A stretch of 5,247 nucleotides of DNA, taken from assembly GCA_946481445.1 (NCBI GenBank), contig CAMLOA010000182.1:1-5247 (forward strand), read 5' to 3'. The notes beneath the pieces were generated by a model, which made no database searches, was not told the DNA's origin, and saw nothing but the letters and a program-made list of their open reading frames with translations. This document shows positions 1 through 5,247 of this stretch, one piece after another. This DNA comes from an uncultured Devosia sp. (GTDB taxonomy: Bacteria; Pseudomonadota; Alphaproteobacteria; Rhizobiales; Devosiaceae). Each line of letters starts with the position of its first letter. Within the stretch, counting starts at the first letter, position 1. Both the position numbers and the translations under genes were made by a program.

Positions 1-1
1 C

Positions 2-121
2 GTGCTGGCCACCGACCCGATGGCCAAGGTCGATATCCCGCTCCACTGCCGGCAGAACGGGCATGACTGCGTGGTGTCGACCGAAGCCGGCGTGCTCAGG
101 TTCGAGATCGTCAAGGGCTGA
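2..121 (+). CDS. TusA-family sulfur carrier/sulfurtransferase, C-terminal end (partial)
   Basis: The last 39 codons of a gene that starts left of the window; the frame is open from base 2 and ends with TGA at 119-121. The residues match the C-terminal half of the TusA/SirA/YeeD fold: ATDPMAKVDIP, then HCRQNGH, then a short strand ending in FEIVKG. In this family the segment forms the second beta-alpha-beta unit, with the IPxHCxxxGH stretch at the start of the second helix. Known family members carry persulfide sulfur on a cysteine in an N-terminal CPxP motif, for tRNA thiolation, molybdenum cofactor work or sulfur oxidation. That motif lies outside the window, so activity cannot be judged. 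The gene ends 6 bases before the convergent end of the carboxypeptidase gene, leaving no room for a terminator between them. The family call is fairly sure; the specific role is unknown. Confidence 0.8.
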   Translation: MLATDPMAKVDIPLHCRQNGHDCVVSTEAGVLRFEIVKG

Positions 122-127
122 GCGCGC

Positions 128-1318
128 TCAGAAGTTCGGCCGTGGCCGGGGGAAGGGCACCGCATCGCTGGCCACGGGCAGGCCGGGCCGCAGGTCGCCG
201 TCCAGCGCCGCCTCGGCCACCGGCGCGGTGAAGACCGGAATATGGGCGGGGCGCGGGCGCGGCAGGCTCACGCCCACGGCGATGCGGCCGAGGTCGGTTG
301 CCACATAGGACAGGCCAGCCACCACATCGTTGAGGTAGCTGGGCTGGCCCTCCAGGCCCATGGGAAAGGCGGCTTCCTGGGTGGCGACATAGGCCTTGGC
401 ATCCTTGCCGCAGATCAGCGGCCGCATGTCCAGCGGCGCTGCGCCGGGATTGTTGCCCAGCGTCAGCACCGACTGGCCGGTCGGGCGGGCGGCGCCCGAA
501 AGCCCCTTGAGCAGCAGTTCGGCAGCGCGCTCGTTGCGATCGCGGGCCGATGATCCGCCCAGCACCACCGCCAGCAGCTTGCGGCCGTTGCGTTCCACCG
601 TCGCCACCATGTTGAGGCCGGACGAACAGACATAGCCGGTCTTCATGCCCGTCGTGCCGGCAAACTTGGTCAAAAGCTCGTTCTGCGATTCAAGGCTCGC
701 CTTGCCCAGTTGCACCACTTCGGTGCCGAACATGGGCATGAACTGGGGGAAGCTCTGCCGGATATAGAGGCCCAGCACCGCCAGGTCGCGTGCCGATGTC
801 ACCTGGGCCGGATCGTGCAGTCCGTTCGGATTGGTGAAGCGCGTGGCCGTCAGCCCCATGCGGGCGGCCACGTCATTCATCTTGGCGACGAACCCCGCCT
901 CGCTGCCGCCGACCGTCTCGGCAATGGCGACGGCCACGTCATTGGCGGACTTGACGATCATGACATAGAGCGCGTCCTGCAGCGTCAGCGCGCTGCCCAG
1001 CGGCAGGCCGGACTTGGAGGGCGCCTGGTTGATCGCGTTCTGCGACAGGATGACCGGCGTATCCAGGGTCACCGTACCCTTGGCCAGTTCCTCGAAGGCG
1101 ACATAGGCCGTCATCATCTTGGTCAGCGAGGCCGGGTGCCAGGGCTGGCCGGCTTCCTGCGCATAGAGCACTTCGAGCGTATCCATGTCGACAAGCAGGA
1201 GCGGATTAGCCCGCGCGGGCGCCAGGGCGAGCAGCGCCAGGGCAAGCACGAGGACGAAACGGCGGACAAGCTGCAAGGGAAGTCGGCTCCGGCAGGGTGG
1301 GCAATTGCCGCCCCTCAT
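128..1318 (-). CDS. D-alanyl-D-alanine carboxypeptidase (PBP5/6-type, peptidase S11, DacF-like)
   Basis: A 396-residue serine DD-carboxypeptidase, which by family removes the terminal D-Ala from peptidoglycan pentapeptides in the periplasm. The three penicillin-binding motifs appear in the usual order: SLTK (S64 nucleophile, K67), SAN (124-126) and KTG (226-228). An N-terminal signal peptide is clear: basic LVRR (17-20), a Leu/Val/Ala-rich core to about residue 33, and a probable cut after A-R-A (37/38). The ATG at 1318 is preceded by AGG seven bases upstream. A TTG at 1276 (after GGAG, ten bases away) would give a shorter, very typical signal peptide and is a real alternative. After the catalytic domain (to about 272) comes a tail of some 120 residues rich in Pro, Gly and Ala, with PRPRP at 353-357 and 390-394. 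I see no amphipathic anchor helix like that of E. coli PBP5. The frame stays open far upstream, opposite the DJ-1-like gene, but that extension has no family resemblance. It is divergent from the DJ-1-like gene and convergent with the TusA-family gene. Confidence 0.93.
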   Translation of the reverse strand: MRGGNCPPCRSRLPLQLVRRFVLVLALALLALAPARANPLLLVDMDTLEVLYAQEAGQPWHPASLTKMMTAYVAFEELAKGTVTLDTPVILSQNAINQAPSKSGLPLGSALTLQDALYVMIVKSANDVAVAIAETVGGSEAGFVAKMNDVAARMGLTATRFTNPNGLHDPAQVTSARDLAVLGLYIRQSFPQFMPMFGTEVVQLGKASLESQNELLTKFAGTTGMKTGYVCSSGLNMVATVERNGRKLLAVVLGGSSARDRNERAAELLLKGLSGAARPTGQSVLTLGNNPGAAPLDMRPLICGKDAKAYVATQEAAFPMGLEGQPSYLNDVVAGLSYVATDLGRIAVGVSLPRPRPAHIPVFTAPVAEAALDGDLRPGLPVASDAVPFPRPRPNF

Positions 1319-1424
1319 AGCAGCGCCTATCCCCGACCTCAATGCAGCCGGGGCAACACTGACGGGCATTTGAACCTGCTGACAGCTTCTGTCGCTCCCG
1401 GGTCCGACAACGTCCCCATAACAC

Positions 1425-1430
1425 GAGGAG
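1425..1430 (+). promoter_or_regulatory. Ribosome binding site deciding the DJ-1-like start
   Basis: GAGGAG is a strong Shine-Dalgarno match. Two in-frame ATGs follow, at 1433 and 1439. The first lies only 2 bases after the motif, too close for normal initiation. The second lies 8 bases after it, so the start at 1439 is preferred. Confidence 0.75.
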
Positions 1431-1438
1431 ACATGCCC

Positions 1439-2008
1439 ATGACCACGATCCTGACCATTCTGACCGAGGGCTTTGCCGATTGGGAAACCGCGCTGCTCAA
1501 TGCGGGGGCGCGGCAGTATTACGGCATCACCACGCTGTTCGCGACGCCGGGCGGCAAGCCGGTCCGCTCGGCGGGCGGCCTGCTGGTCACCCCGGACGTG
1601 GCGGTGGAGGACATCGATGTCGGCGCGATCGATGCGCTGGTGGTCAATGGCGGTACGGCCTGGAGCCAGCCGGACGCGCCCGATATTTCGGCCACGCTGA
1701 TGGCGGCGCGCGACGCCGGCAAGACGGTGGCGGCCATTTGCGATGCAACGCTGGCCCTGGCCAGGGCAGGCCTGCTCGACGGGATCGCCCACACCTCCAA
1801 CTCGGCCGAGAACCTGGCTCCGACCGGCTATGCCGGTGCGGCCCATTATCGGGACCAGCCCTCGGCCGTGGTGTCCGGACGCATCGTCACGGCGCCGGGC
1901 ACGGCGCCGGTGAGCTTCATGGGCGGCGTGCTCGAAACGCTGGGCCTGCGCGACGGCAATCTCGATTTCTATCTCGGCATGTATGGCGCCGAGCACAAGG
2001 CGGCCTGA
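1439..2008 (+). CDS. DJ-1/PfpI-superfamily protein (class I glutamine amidotransferase-like)
   Basis: A protein of 189 residues, the usual length for a single-domain DJ-1/PfpI protein. It starts with a beta strand (TILTILTEG) and FADWE, whose E16 matches the conserved acidic residue that sits near the catalytic cysteine in this superfamily. VVNGG at 68-72 is the typical strand-turn before the nucleophile elbow, and AAICDATLALARAGLLDG (98-115) carries the elbow cysteine C101. The following THTSN-type stretch (HTSNS, 118-122) is also usual. The residue after the cysteine is Asp, where many relatives have Gly, Ala or His. No signal peptide or membrane segment is seen, so the protein is cytosolic. 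Superfamily members include proteases, chaperones, glyoxalase/deglycase-like enzymes, isonitrile hydratases and regulators; nothing here picks one. It ends 51 bases before the convergent end of the glycosidase gene, across a GC-rich hairpin. I see no convincing promoter in the 120 bases shared with the divergent carboxypeptidase gene. Confidence 0.9.
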   Translation: MTTILTILTEGFADWETALLNAGARQYYGITTLFATPGGKPVRSAGGLLVTPDVAVEDIDVGAIDALVVNGGTAWSQPDAPDISATLMAARDAGKTVAAICDATLALARAGLLDGIAHTSNSAENLAPTGYAGAAHYRDQPSAVVSGRIVTAPGTAPVSFMGGVLETLGLRDGNLDFYLGMYGAEHKAA

Positions 2009-2025
2009 GCCCGCCCGGGGCGGCC

Positions 2026-2049
2026 GCCTCTCCCCGGGGTGGGAGAGGC
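2026..2049. terminator. GC-rich hairpin between convergent genes
   Basis: GCCTCTCCC (2026-2034) and GGGAGAGGC (2041-2049) pair perfectly over 9 bp around a 6-base loop. Two more pairs (2024:2051, 2023:2052) can form beyond one mismatch. It lies between the ends of the DJ-1-like gene and the glycosidase gene, where a shared bidirectional terminator would be expected. Neither side has a run of T, so it is at best an imperfect intrinsic terminator. It also resembles the short CTCTCCCC-GGGGAGAG palindromes scattered between genes in many Hyphomicrobiales genomes; that link is from memory and unproven. Confidence 0.5.
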
Positions 2050-2059
2050 CGCATCCAGC

Positions 2060-4516
2060 CTATACGGGCAGCATCAGCGTGGTCTCGCGGCGGACGATTG
2101 CCGCGAGCGGCAGGTCGGCGGCGGACTGGCCGACGCGCAGTGTGAAGCTGCCGGCTTCGACCAGCCAATGCGCCGCCTGCGGCCTGTAGAAGGCAAAGGC
2201 GCGGGCATCGAGGCTGAGGGTGACCTGGCGGGACTCCCCCGCCGCGAGGGCCAGCTTGGCAAAGGCCTTGAGCTCCTTTTCGGGCCGCGGATCGCTCGCA
2301 TCGTCGTCGCCGACATAGAGCTGGACCACCGCAGAGCCGTCCCGCGCGCCGGTATTGGTGACGGTAACGGTCACCGAGACGGCGCCGTCCGCTTCGAAGG
2401 CGCTGTCATCGATGCTGAGATCGGAGAGGGCAAAGGTGGAATAGCCCAGCCCGAAGCCGAACGGGAACAGCGGCGCGATGCCGTGCTTGTCATAGTGGCG
2501 GTAGCCGACAAACACGCCTTCCTCATAGCGCACCTTGCCCGCAAGACCGGGATAGACCTCGCGGTCCTGGCTATGGGCCGGGTTGTCGCTCCACTGCCGG
2601 GGGAAGGTCTGCGGCAGGCGGCCGGAGGGTTCGGCGGCGCCGGTCAGCACATCGGCGATGGCATTGCCTGCCTCCTGGCCCGGATACCAGGCCTCGAGCA
2701 GCGCCGCGACCGAACCGATCCAGGGCATTTCCACCGGTCCGCCGGTCTGCAGCACTACGATCGTGTTGGGATTGGCCTGGGCAATGGCGGCGACCAGTTC
2801 GTTCTGCCGCCCGGGCAGCACGATGGAGGGCAGGTCGGACCCCTCGGTATCCCATTCGCCGTTGCGGCCGACAAAGACGATGGCGGCATCGGCATTGCGT
2901 GCCATGCGCACGGCCTCGGTCATGGCGTCGTCGCCCAGCGGCAGGCCGATTCCCGCGGCAAAGGCAGCCAGGCCCAATGTGGCGAAGTCCTTGGTGGCGA
3001 ACTCGATCACCACCTCATGGGCGCGGCCAGCCTCGAGATCGGCCAGGCCCACGACCTCATCGCATCCCTCCTCGAAGAAGGTGCGCCCCTTGGTCCAGTT
3101 GGTCCAGGCATCGGCGACCAGCCTGCCATCGACGAATACCTTGGCGAAACCGGCCGAATAGATGCCGACGCGATGCGTGCCCGACACCTGTGGCGTGAAG
3201 GAGCCGGTCAGCCGGGCGGAGAAATGCAGCGCATCGACCTTGCCCTCGGCGATCCGGCCGATCCAGAAGGCCTGCGCCTCGTCCTGGCTGCCCACATGCA
3301 CGGGCTCACCGCTGAGCTTGTCATTGGCAAAATATTCGACCTTGAACGCACCGCGGATCACCGGCTCGAAGCGGTGGTTGGTGCAACCGGGGGCATAGGC
3401 GAGGCGCTGTTCGCCTAGCGCCGAGACCAGCCCGTCCCAGGGCGAGATGCGGTAATGGGCATTGAGCTGAGCCGAGCCGCCGCCCATGATCTGCGCGGTT
3501 TCGGCATTGGGGCCGATCACGGCAATGGTGCCCTCGGCCTTGAGCGGCAGCACGCCATTGTTCTTGAGCAGCACCGTCGCCTCGGCGCCGGCGCGGCGGA
3601 TGAGGGCGCGGTGTTCTGGCCGGTCATCGGCGCGCTCATGGAAGTCGCGGTGGTCGTCGAGCGAGCCGACCCGCTCCATCAGCCGCAGCATGGCCAGCAC
3701 GCGCTGGTCCAGCGTTTCCATGCTGACTTCGCCGGCCTTGACGGCGTCGATCAGCTTCTGCCCGCGATCGCGCGGGGGGCCGGGCATTTCGAGGTCGAGG
3801 CCGGCATTGACCGTGGGGGCCGTCGAATGCGACCCGAACCAGTCCGACATGACGATGCCGTCATAGCCCCAGTCCTTGCGCAGCACGTCGGTCAGCAGCC
3901 AGTTGTGTTCGGAGGTAAAGGTGCCGTTGAGCCGGTTATAGGAGCTCATCACGCCCCAGGTCTCGGCCTTCTTGACCGCCCATTCGAAGGGGATGAGGTA
4001 GATTTCCCGCAGGGCGCGCTCGTCGATCTCGCTCGAAATCGTGGTGCGCTCGATCTCCGATTCATTGCCGGCAAAGTGCTTGATGGTGGCGCCGATGCCC
4101 TGGCCCTGCAGGCCCCTGATATAGCCCACGGCCAGCTCGGCGCTGAGGATGGGGTCTTCCGAATAGCATTCGAAATTGCGGCCATTGGTGACCGAGCGGT
4201 GGATATTGACCGTGGGCGCCAGCAGCATATGGGCATTCTTGGATTTGACCTCGTCGGCCAGGGCCGCGCCGATCTCTTCGAGGAGAGCCACGTTCCAGGT
4301 CGAGCCCAGCGCGATGCCGACCGGGAAGCTGGCCGACTTGACGCCGCCGATCAGCGAGCCGCCGCCGCGCGCGCCATTGGGGCCGTCCGTCACCCGCAGC
4401 TTGCCGATGCCCAGCCGTTCAACGGCCGGAACGCTCCAGAAGTCCTCGCCCGAGAGGATGGAGACCTTCTCCTCCAGTGTCATCTGCTGGCACAGCTGGT
4501 TGATACGGTCGCTCAT
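2060..4516 (-). CDS. Glycoside hydrolase family 3 beta-glucosidase-like enzyme with PA14 insert
   Basis: An 818-residue exo-acting glycosidase of family GH3, likely hydrolysing beta-linked glucosides or related oligosaccharides. Domain order: a (beta/alpha)8-type barrel from about 1 to 300, with DGPNG (44-48), GRNFE (112-116), KHFAGNE (146-152) and the nucleophile motif MSDWFG (D225); then the first part of an alpha/beta sandwich from about 305, with VLLKNNGVLPL. A PA14 domain is inserted at about 388-520 (KVEYFAND, then VSGTHRVGIYSAGFAKVFVDG). The sandwich resumes with NGEWDTEGSD, where E558 is the likely acid/base, and PFGFGLGYSTF (685-695) leads into a C-terminal fibronectin III-like domain. 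The layout matches the fungal Kluyveromyces marxianus BglI type, in which PA14 caps the active site. No signal peptide is seen, so it probably acts in the cytoplasm on imported sugars. The ATG at 4516 is chosen because GAGGAG lies nine bases upstream; a TTG at 4582 would add 22 unlike residues. No sugar transporter or sugar regulator is visible beside it, so the substrate stays open. Confidence 0.95.
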   Translation of the reverse strand: MSDRINQLCQQMTLEEKVSILSGEDFWSVPAVERLGIGKLRVTDGPNGARGGGSLIGGVKSASFPVGIALGSTWNVALLEEIGAALADEVKSKNAHMLLAPTVNIHRSVTNGRNFECYSEDPILSAELAVGYIRGLQGQGIGATIKHFAGNESEIERTTISSEIDERALREIYLIPFEWAVKKAETWGVMSSYNRLNGTFTSEHNWLLTDVLRKDWGYDGIVMSDWFGSHSTAPTVNAGLDLEMPGPPRDRGQKLIDAVKAGEVSMETLDQRVLAMLRLMERVGSLDDHRDFHERADDRPEHRALIRRAGAEATVLLKNNGVLPLKAEGTIAVIGPNAETAQIMGGGSAQLNAHYRISPWDGLVSALGEQRLAYAPGCTNHRFEPVIRGAFKVEYFANDKLSGEPVHVGSQDEAQAFWIGRIAEGKVDALHFSARLTGSFTPQVSGTHRVGIYSAGFAKVFVDGRLVADAWTNWTKGRTFFEEGCDEVVGLADLEAGRAHEVVIEFATKDFATLGLAAFAAGIGLPLGDDAMTEAVRMARNADAAIVFVGRNGEWDTEGSDLPSIVLPGRQNELVAAIAQANPNTIVVLQTGGPVEMPWIGSVAALLEAWYPGQEAGNAIADVLTGAAEPSGRLPQTFPRQWSDNPAHSQDREVYPGLAGKVRYEEGVFVGYRHYDKHGIAPLFPFGFGLGYSTFALSDLSIDDSAFEADGAVSVTVTVTNTGARDGSAVVQLYVGDDDASDPRPEKELKAFAKLALAAGESRQVTLSLDARAFAFYRPQAAHWLVEAGSFTLRVGQSAADLPLAAIVRRETTLMLPV

Positions 4517-4525
4517 GGGAAAGGG

Positions 4526-4531
4526 CTCCTC
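4526..4531 (-). promoter_or_regulatory. Ribosome binding site of the GH3 gene
   Basis: Read on the - strand this is GAGGAG, nine bases before the ATG at 4516. It supports that start over the in-frame TTG at 4582, which lies in the hairpin region and has no such motif. Confidence 0.75.
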
Positions 4532-4557
4532 GGCAGTCTTGTTGTGGTCGAGACAAA

Positions 4558-4580
4558 GACAGCCCCTGTGGGGGGCTGTC
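4558..4580 (-). terminator. Perfect 9-bp hairpin downstream of doxX
   Basis: GACAGCCCC (4558-4566) and GGGGCTGTC (4572-4580) are perfect inverted copies around a 5-base loop. On the - strand the hairpin begins 32 bases past the doxX stop and is followed by TTTGTCT, so it could be a weak intrinsic terminator for doxX. It leaves only about 40 bases before the GH3 start. A perfect TTGACA (4577-4582, - strand) overlaps its upstream edge, so it might instead be an operator or attenuator of the GH3 gene. No good -10 hexamer is found at the matching distance. Confidence 0.5.
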
Positions 4581-4612
4581 AATTCAGGCGGGCAGGTCGG
4601 CCGGTCGAATGG

Positions 4613-5035
4613 TCAGCGTGCGCTGATCGGCGCCTTGCGGGTGCGGCCCCAGACCACGAACAGGGCCAGGGCCAGGAGCACCAGGTTCACTGGCAGCATG
4701 CCGTACTCGGCCCGCGACAGGTGCACACCCATGGCCAGCACCTGGATGGTGGCAAGGCCCGCCGCCGCCAGCGGCGTCAAAAAGGGCAGGATGCGGGTCA
4801 GCGCCGGCAGGATGAGGCCGATGGCGCCCAGGATTTCCATGGTGCCGATGAAACGGGTGAGCAGTTCCGGATAGTCGCCGGCATAGCCCATGCCGCTTGC
4901 CACCAGCGCGTCGATCGGCTGGCTCAGCTTCATGAACCCGGCCATCAGGTAGATGGCCGCCAGCAGCGCCTGAACCACCCACAAGCCGATAGTCCACCCG
5001 TTGCGGCCGGTGGCACCCGAAGTCACGTCCGTCAT
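4613..5035 (-). CDS. DoxX-family integral membrane protein
   Basis: A 140-residue inner-membrane protein with four predicted helices at about 14-34, 58-78, 82-104 and 113-130, the standard size and topology for the DoxX family. Typical features are the first-helix stretch ending in AGFMKL (32-37), RFIGTMEILGAIGLILP (61-77) after a loop, and a basic C-terminal tail (RTRKAPISAR). The short N-terminus is polar, without a cleavable signal. The founding members DoxD/DoxA belong to a thiosulfate:quinone oxidoreductase, but most relatives, including this type, have no proven reaction. Many sit beside HxlR- or MarR-type regulators and redox or quinone-stress genes. Here the gene is divergent from an HxlR-type regulator, which fits that pattern. 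The ATG at 5035 is preceded by GGGGAG with a 5-base gap, so the start is well supported. The GH3 gene lies 96 bases downstream on the same strand beyond a hairpin. Confidence 0.88.
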   Translation of the reverse strand: MTDVTSGATGRNGWTIGLWVVQALLAAIYLMAGFMKLSQPIDALVASGMGYAGDYPELLTRFIGTMEILGAIGLILPALTRILPFLTPLAAAGLATIQVLAMGVHLSRAEYGMLPVNLVLLALALFVVWGRTRKAPISAR

Positions 5036-5040
5036 GTCTG

Positions 5041-5046
5041 CTCCCC
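5041..5046 (-). promoter_or_regulatory. Ribosome binding site of doxX
   Basis: Read on the - strand this is GGGGAG, five bases before the ATG at 5035. It is a good purine-rich match at acceptable spacing and fixes the doxX start. Confidence 0.65.
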
Positions 5047-5074
5047 GTTCATGGCCGGTGCGACAAATGCACCC

Positions 5075-5103
5075 TAGGCACAGAAGATAACTGCGTTTAT
5101 ATT
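5075..5103 (+). promoter_or_regulatory. Predicted promoter of the hxlR-type gene
   Basis: TAGGCA (5075-5080, four of six to TTGACA) and TATATT (5098-5103, five of six to TATAAT) are 17 bases apart, the optimal spacing for a sigma-70-type promoter. Transcription would start near 5110, about 26 bases before the ATG at 5136. The promoter lies in the most AT-rich patch of the window. It is a motif match only. Confidence 0.5.
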
Positions 5104-5123
5104 TGTGCCTGAGTTACGCACAA
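5096..5123 (-). promoter_or_regulatory. Predicted promoter of doxX
   Basis: On the - strand, TTGTGC (5118-5123, three of six to TTGACA) and TATAAA (5096-5101, five of six) are 16 bases apart. Its -10 overlaps the -10 of the opposing promoter on the other strand, so polymerase could occupy only one at a time. The predicted leader to the doxX ATG is about 55 bases. Confidence 0.4.
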
Positions 5124-5128
5124 GAAGG
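5123..5128 (+). promoter_or_regulatory. Ribosome binding site of the hxlR-type gene
   Basis: AGAAGG lies seven bases before the ATG at 5136. It supports that start over the next in-frame ATG at 5178, which would remove the conserved-position cysteine. Confidence 0.65.
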
Positions 5129-5135
5129 CACATCC

Positions 5136-5247
5136 ATGTCACTGCATGACACCTCAAAATCCGCCAACTGCCACGCCATGAGCGACGTGCTCAACCGCAT
5201 CGGCGACAAGTGGAGCGTCATGGTGGTGGGCCTGCTGGGCCGCAATG
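5136..5247 (+). CDS. HxlR-family winged-helix transcriptional regulator, N-terminal part (partial)
   Basis: The first 37 codons of a gene that runs off the right edge. The residues NCHAMSDVLNRIGDKWSVMVV fit the HxlR family signature, in which a cysteine is followed by a helix with a (L/I)GxKW motif and then the hydrophobic start of the DNA-binding wing domain. C12 sits where relatives such as YodB, CatR and HypR of Bacillus carry a redox- or quinone-sensing cysteine, so a thiol switch is plausible but unproven. The usual proline after this cysteine is replaced by His. Family members are small dimers of about 100-150 residues that mostly repress neighbouring genes. The divergent doxX is the obvious target, through the repeats in the shared promoter region. 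The recognition helix and the rest of the protein are not in the window. Confidence 0.82.
   Translation, partial: MSLHDTSKSANCHAMSDVLNRIGDKWSVMVVGLLGRN

Larger units (their letters stand above)
5076..5132. repeat. Three AGGCACA heptamers, candidate operator in the doxX/hxlR intergenic region
   Basis: AGGCACA occurs at 5076-5082 and 5126-5132, and its complement TGTGCCT at 5104-5110. The first two form an inverted repeat with 7-bp arms and a 21-base spacer that covers both predicted -10 elements. The third copy overlaps the ribosome binding site of the regulator gene. A second dyad, TAACT (5088-5092) and AGTTA (5112-5116), is interleaved with it. HxlR-type dimers bind such dyads, often repressing their own gene, so an autoregulatory operator is likely, though which dyad is bound is unknown. 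Confidence 0.45.

Noticed and set aside
140..177. CCGTGGCC/GGCCACGG inverted repeat, 19 bases past the TusA-family stop.
   Set aside because: It has a 22-base loop, no T run, and lies inside the carboxypeptidase coding end, where Pro/Arg/Ala codons explain it. I could not claim it as a terminator.
1381..1393. GACAG-CTT-CTGTC dyad in the carboxypeptidase/DJ-1-like intergenic region.
   Set aside because: Arms of only 5 bp are expected by chance, and no convincing promoter overlaps it.
710..1438. Upstream extension of the DJ-1-like frame.
   Set aside because: It lies antisense to the carboxypeptidase gene, and a strong ribosome binding site at 1425-1430 marks the start at 1439.
1319..1438. Promoter candidates for the two divergent genes (TTGAAC at 1370, CTGACA at 1379).
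   Set aside because: Neither has an acceptable -10 hexamer at 16-18 bases, so no promoter is called.
1319..1996. N-terminal extension of the carboxypeptidase frame by 226 codons.
   Set aside because: It would place the signal peptide in the middle of the protein and lies antisense to the DJ-1-like gene; the extension has no recognisable domain.
2039..3418. Long + strand open frame (459 codons) opposite the 3' half of the GH3 gene.
   Set aside because: The translation is rich in Gly, Ala, Arg and His with no family resemblance, and it lies wholly antisense to a clear GH3 enzyme. High-GC codon bias produces such frames.
4584..4997. A 137-codon - strand frame inside doxX in another phase.
   Set aside because: It overlaps doxX in the same direction but lacks its hydrophobic helices and shows only Gly/Arg/His-rich sequence.
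3455..5077. Long + strand open frame (540 codons) opposite the 5' half of the GH3 gene and doxX.
   Set aside because: It spans two convincing genes and their intergenic hairpin in antisense, with low-complexity His/Gly/Gln-rich translation and no ribosome binding site evident. It is a shadow.

Overview
The window looks like a chromosomal segment of a GC-rich alphaproteobacterium, most likely of the order Hyphomicrobiales (a Devosia-like genus would fit). This rests on the base composition, the style of the D-Ala-D-Ala carboxypeptidase and the gene types. It is an inference from recognition, not a database match. Six protein genes are supported, and they fill nearly the whole window. No stretch longer than about 120 bases lacks a gene. 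I see no tRNA, rRNA, CRISPR array, insertion sequence, phage gene or replication origin.

Layout, left to right: (1) the 3' end of a TusA-family sulfur-carrier gene on the + strand. (2) Six bases further on, and convergent with it, a secreted penicillin-binding-protein-type D-alanyl-D-alanine carboxypeptidase on the - strand. (3) Divergent from that, across about 120 bases, a DJ-1/PfpI-superfamily protein on the + strand. (4) Convergent with that, across 51 bases holding a GC-rich hairpin, a large cytoplasmic family 3 glycoside hydrolase with an inserted PA14 domain on the - strand. (5) Upstream of it on the same strand, after a perfect 9-bp hairpin, a four-helix DoxX-family membrane protein. 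(6) Divergent from doxX, the first 37 codons of an HxlR-family regulator on the + strand, running off the right edge.

The genes do not form one pathway. The only pair with a clear functional link is doxX/hxlR: the two share a 100-base divergent promoter region with overlapping predicted promoters and three copies of the heptamer AGGCACA, two of them as an inverted repeat. This suggests that the regulator controls both itself and doxX. The glycosidase could be read through from doxX, but the hairpin between them argues for at least partial separation. The carboxypeptidase belongs to peptidoglycan maturation, TusA to sulfur trafficking, and the DJ-1-like protein to an unknown, possibly stress-related, role.

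I looked for a new multi-gene system and did not find one. The most informative non-coding signal is the doxX/hxlR intergenic region. The long open frames opposite the glycosidase and carboxypeptidase genes are best explained as high-GC shadows.
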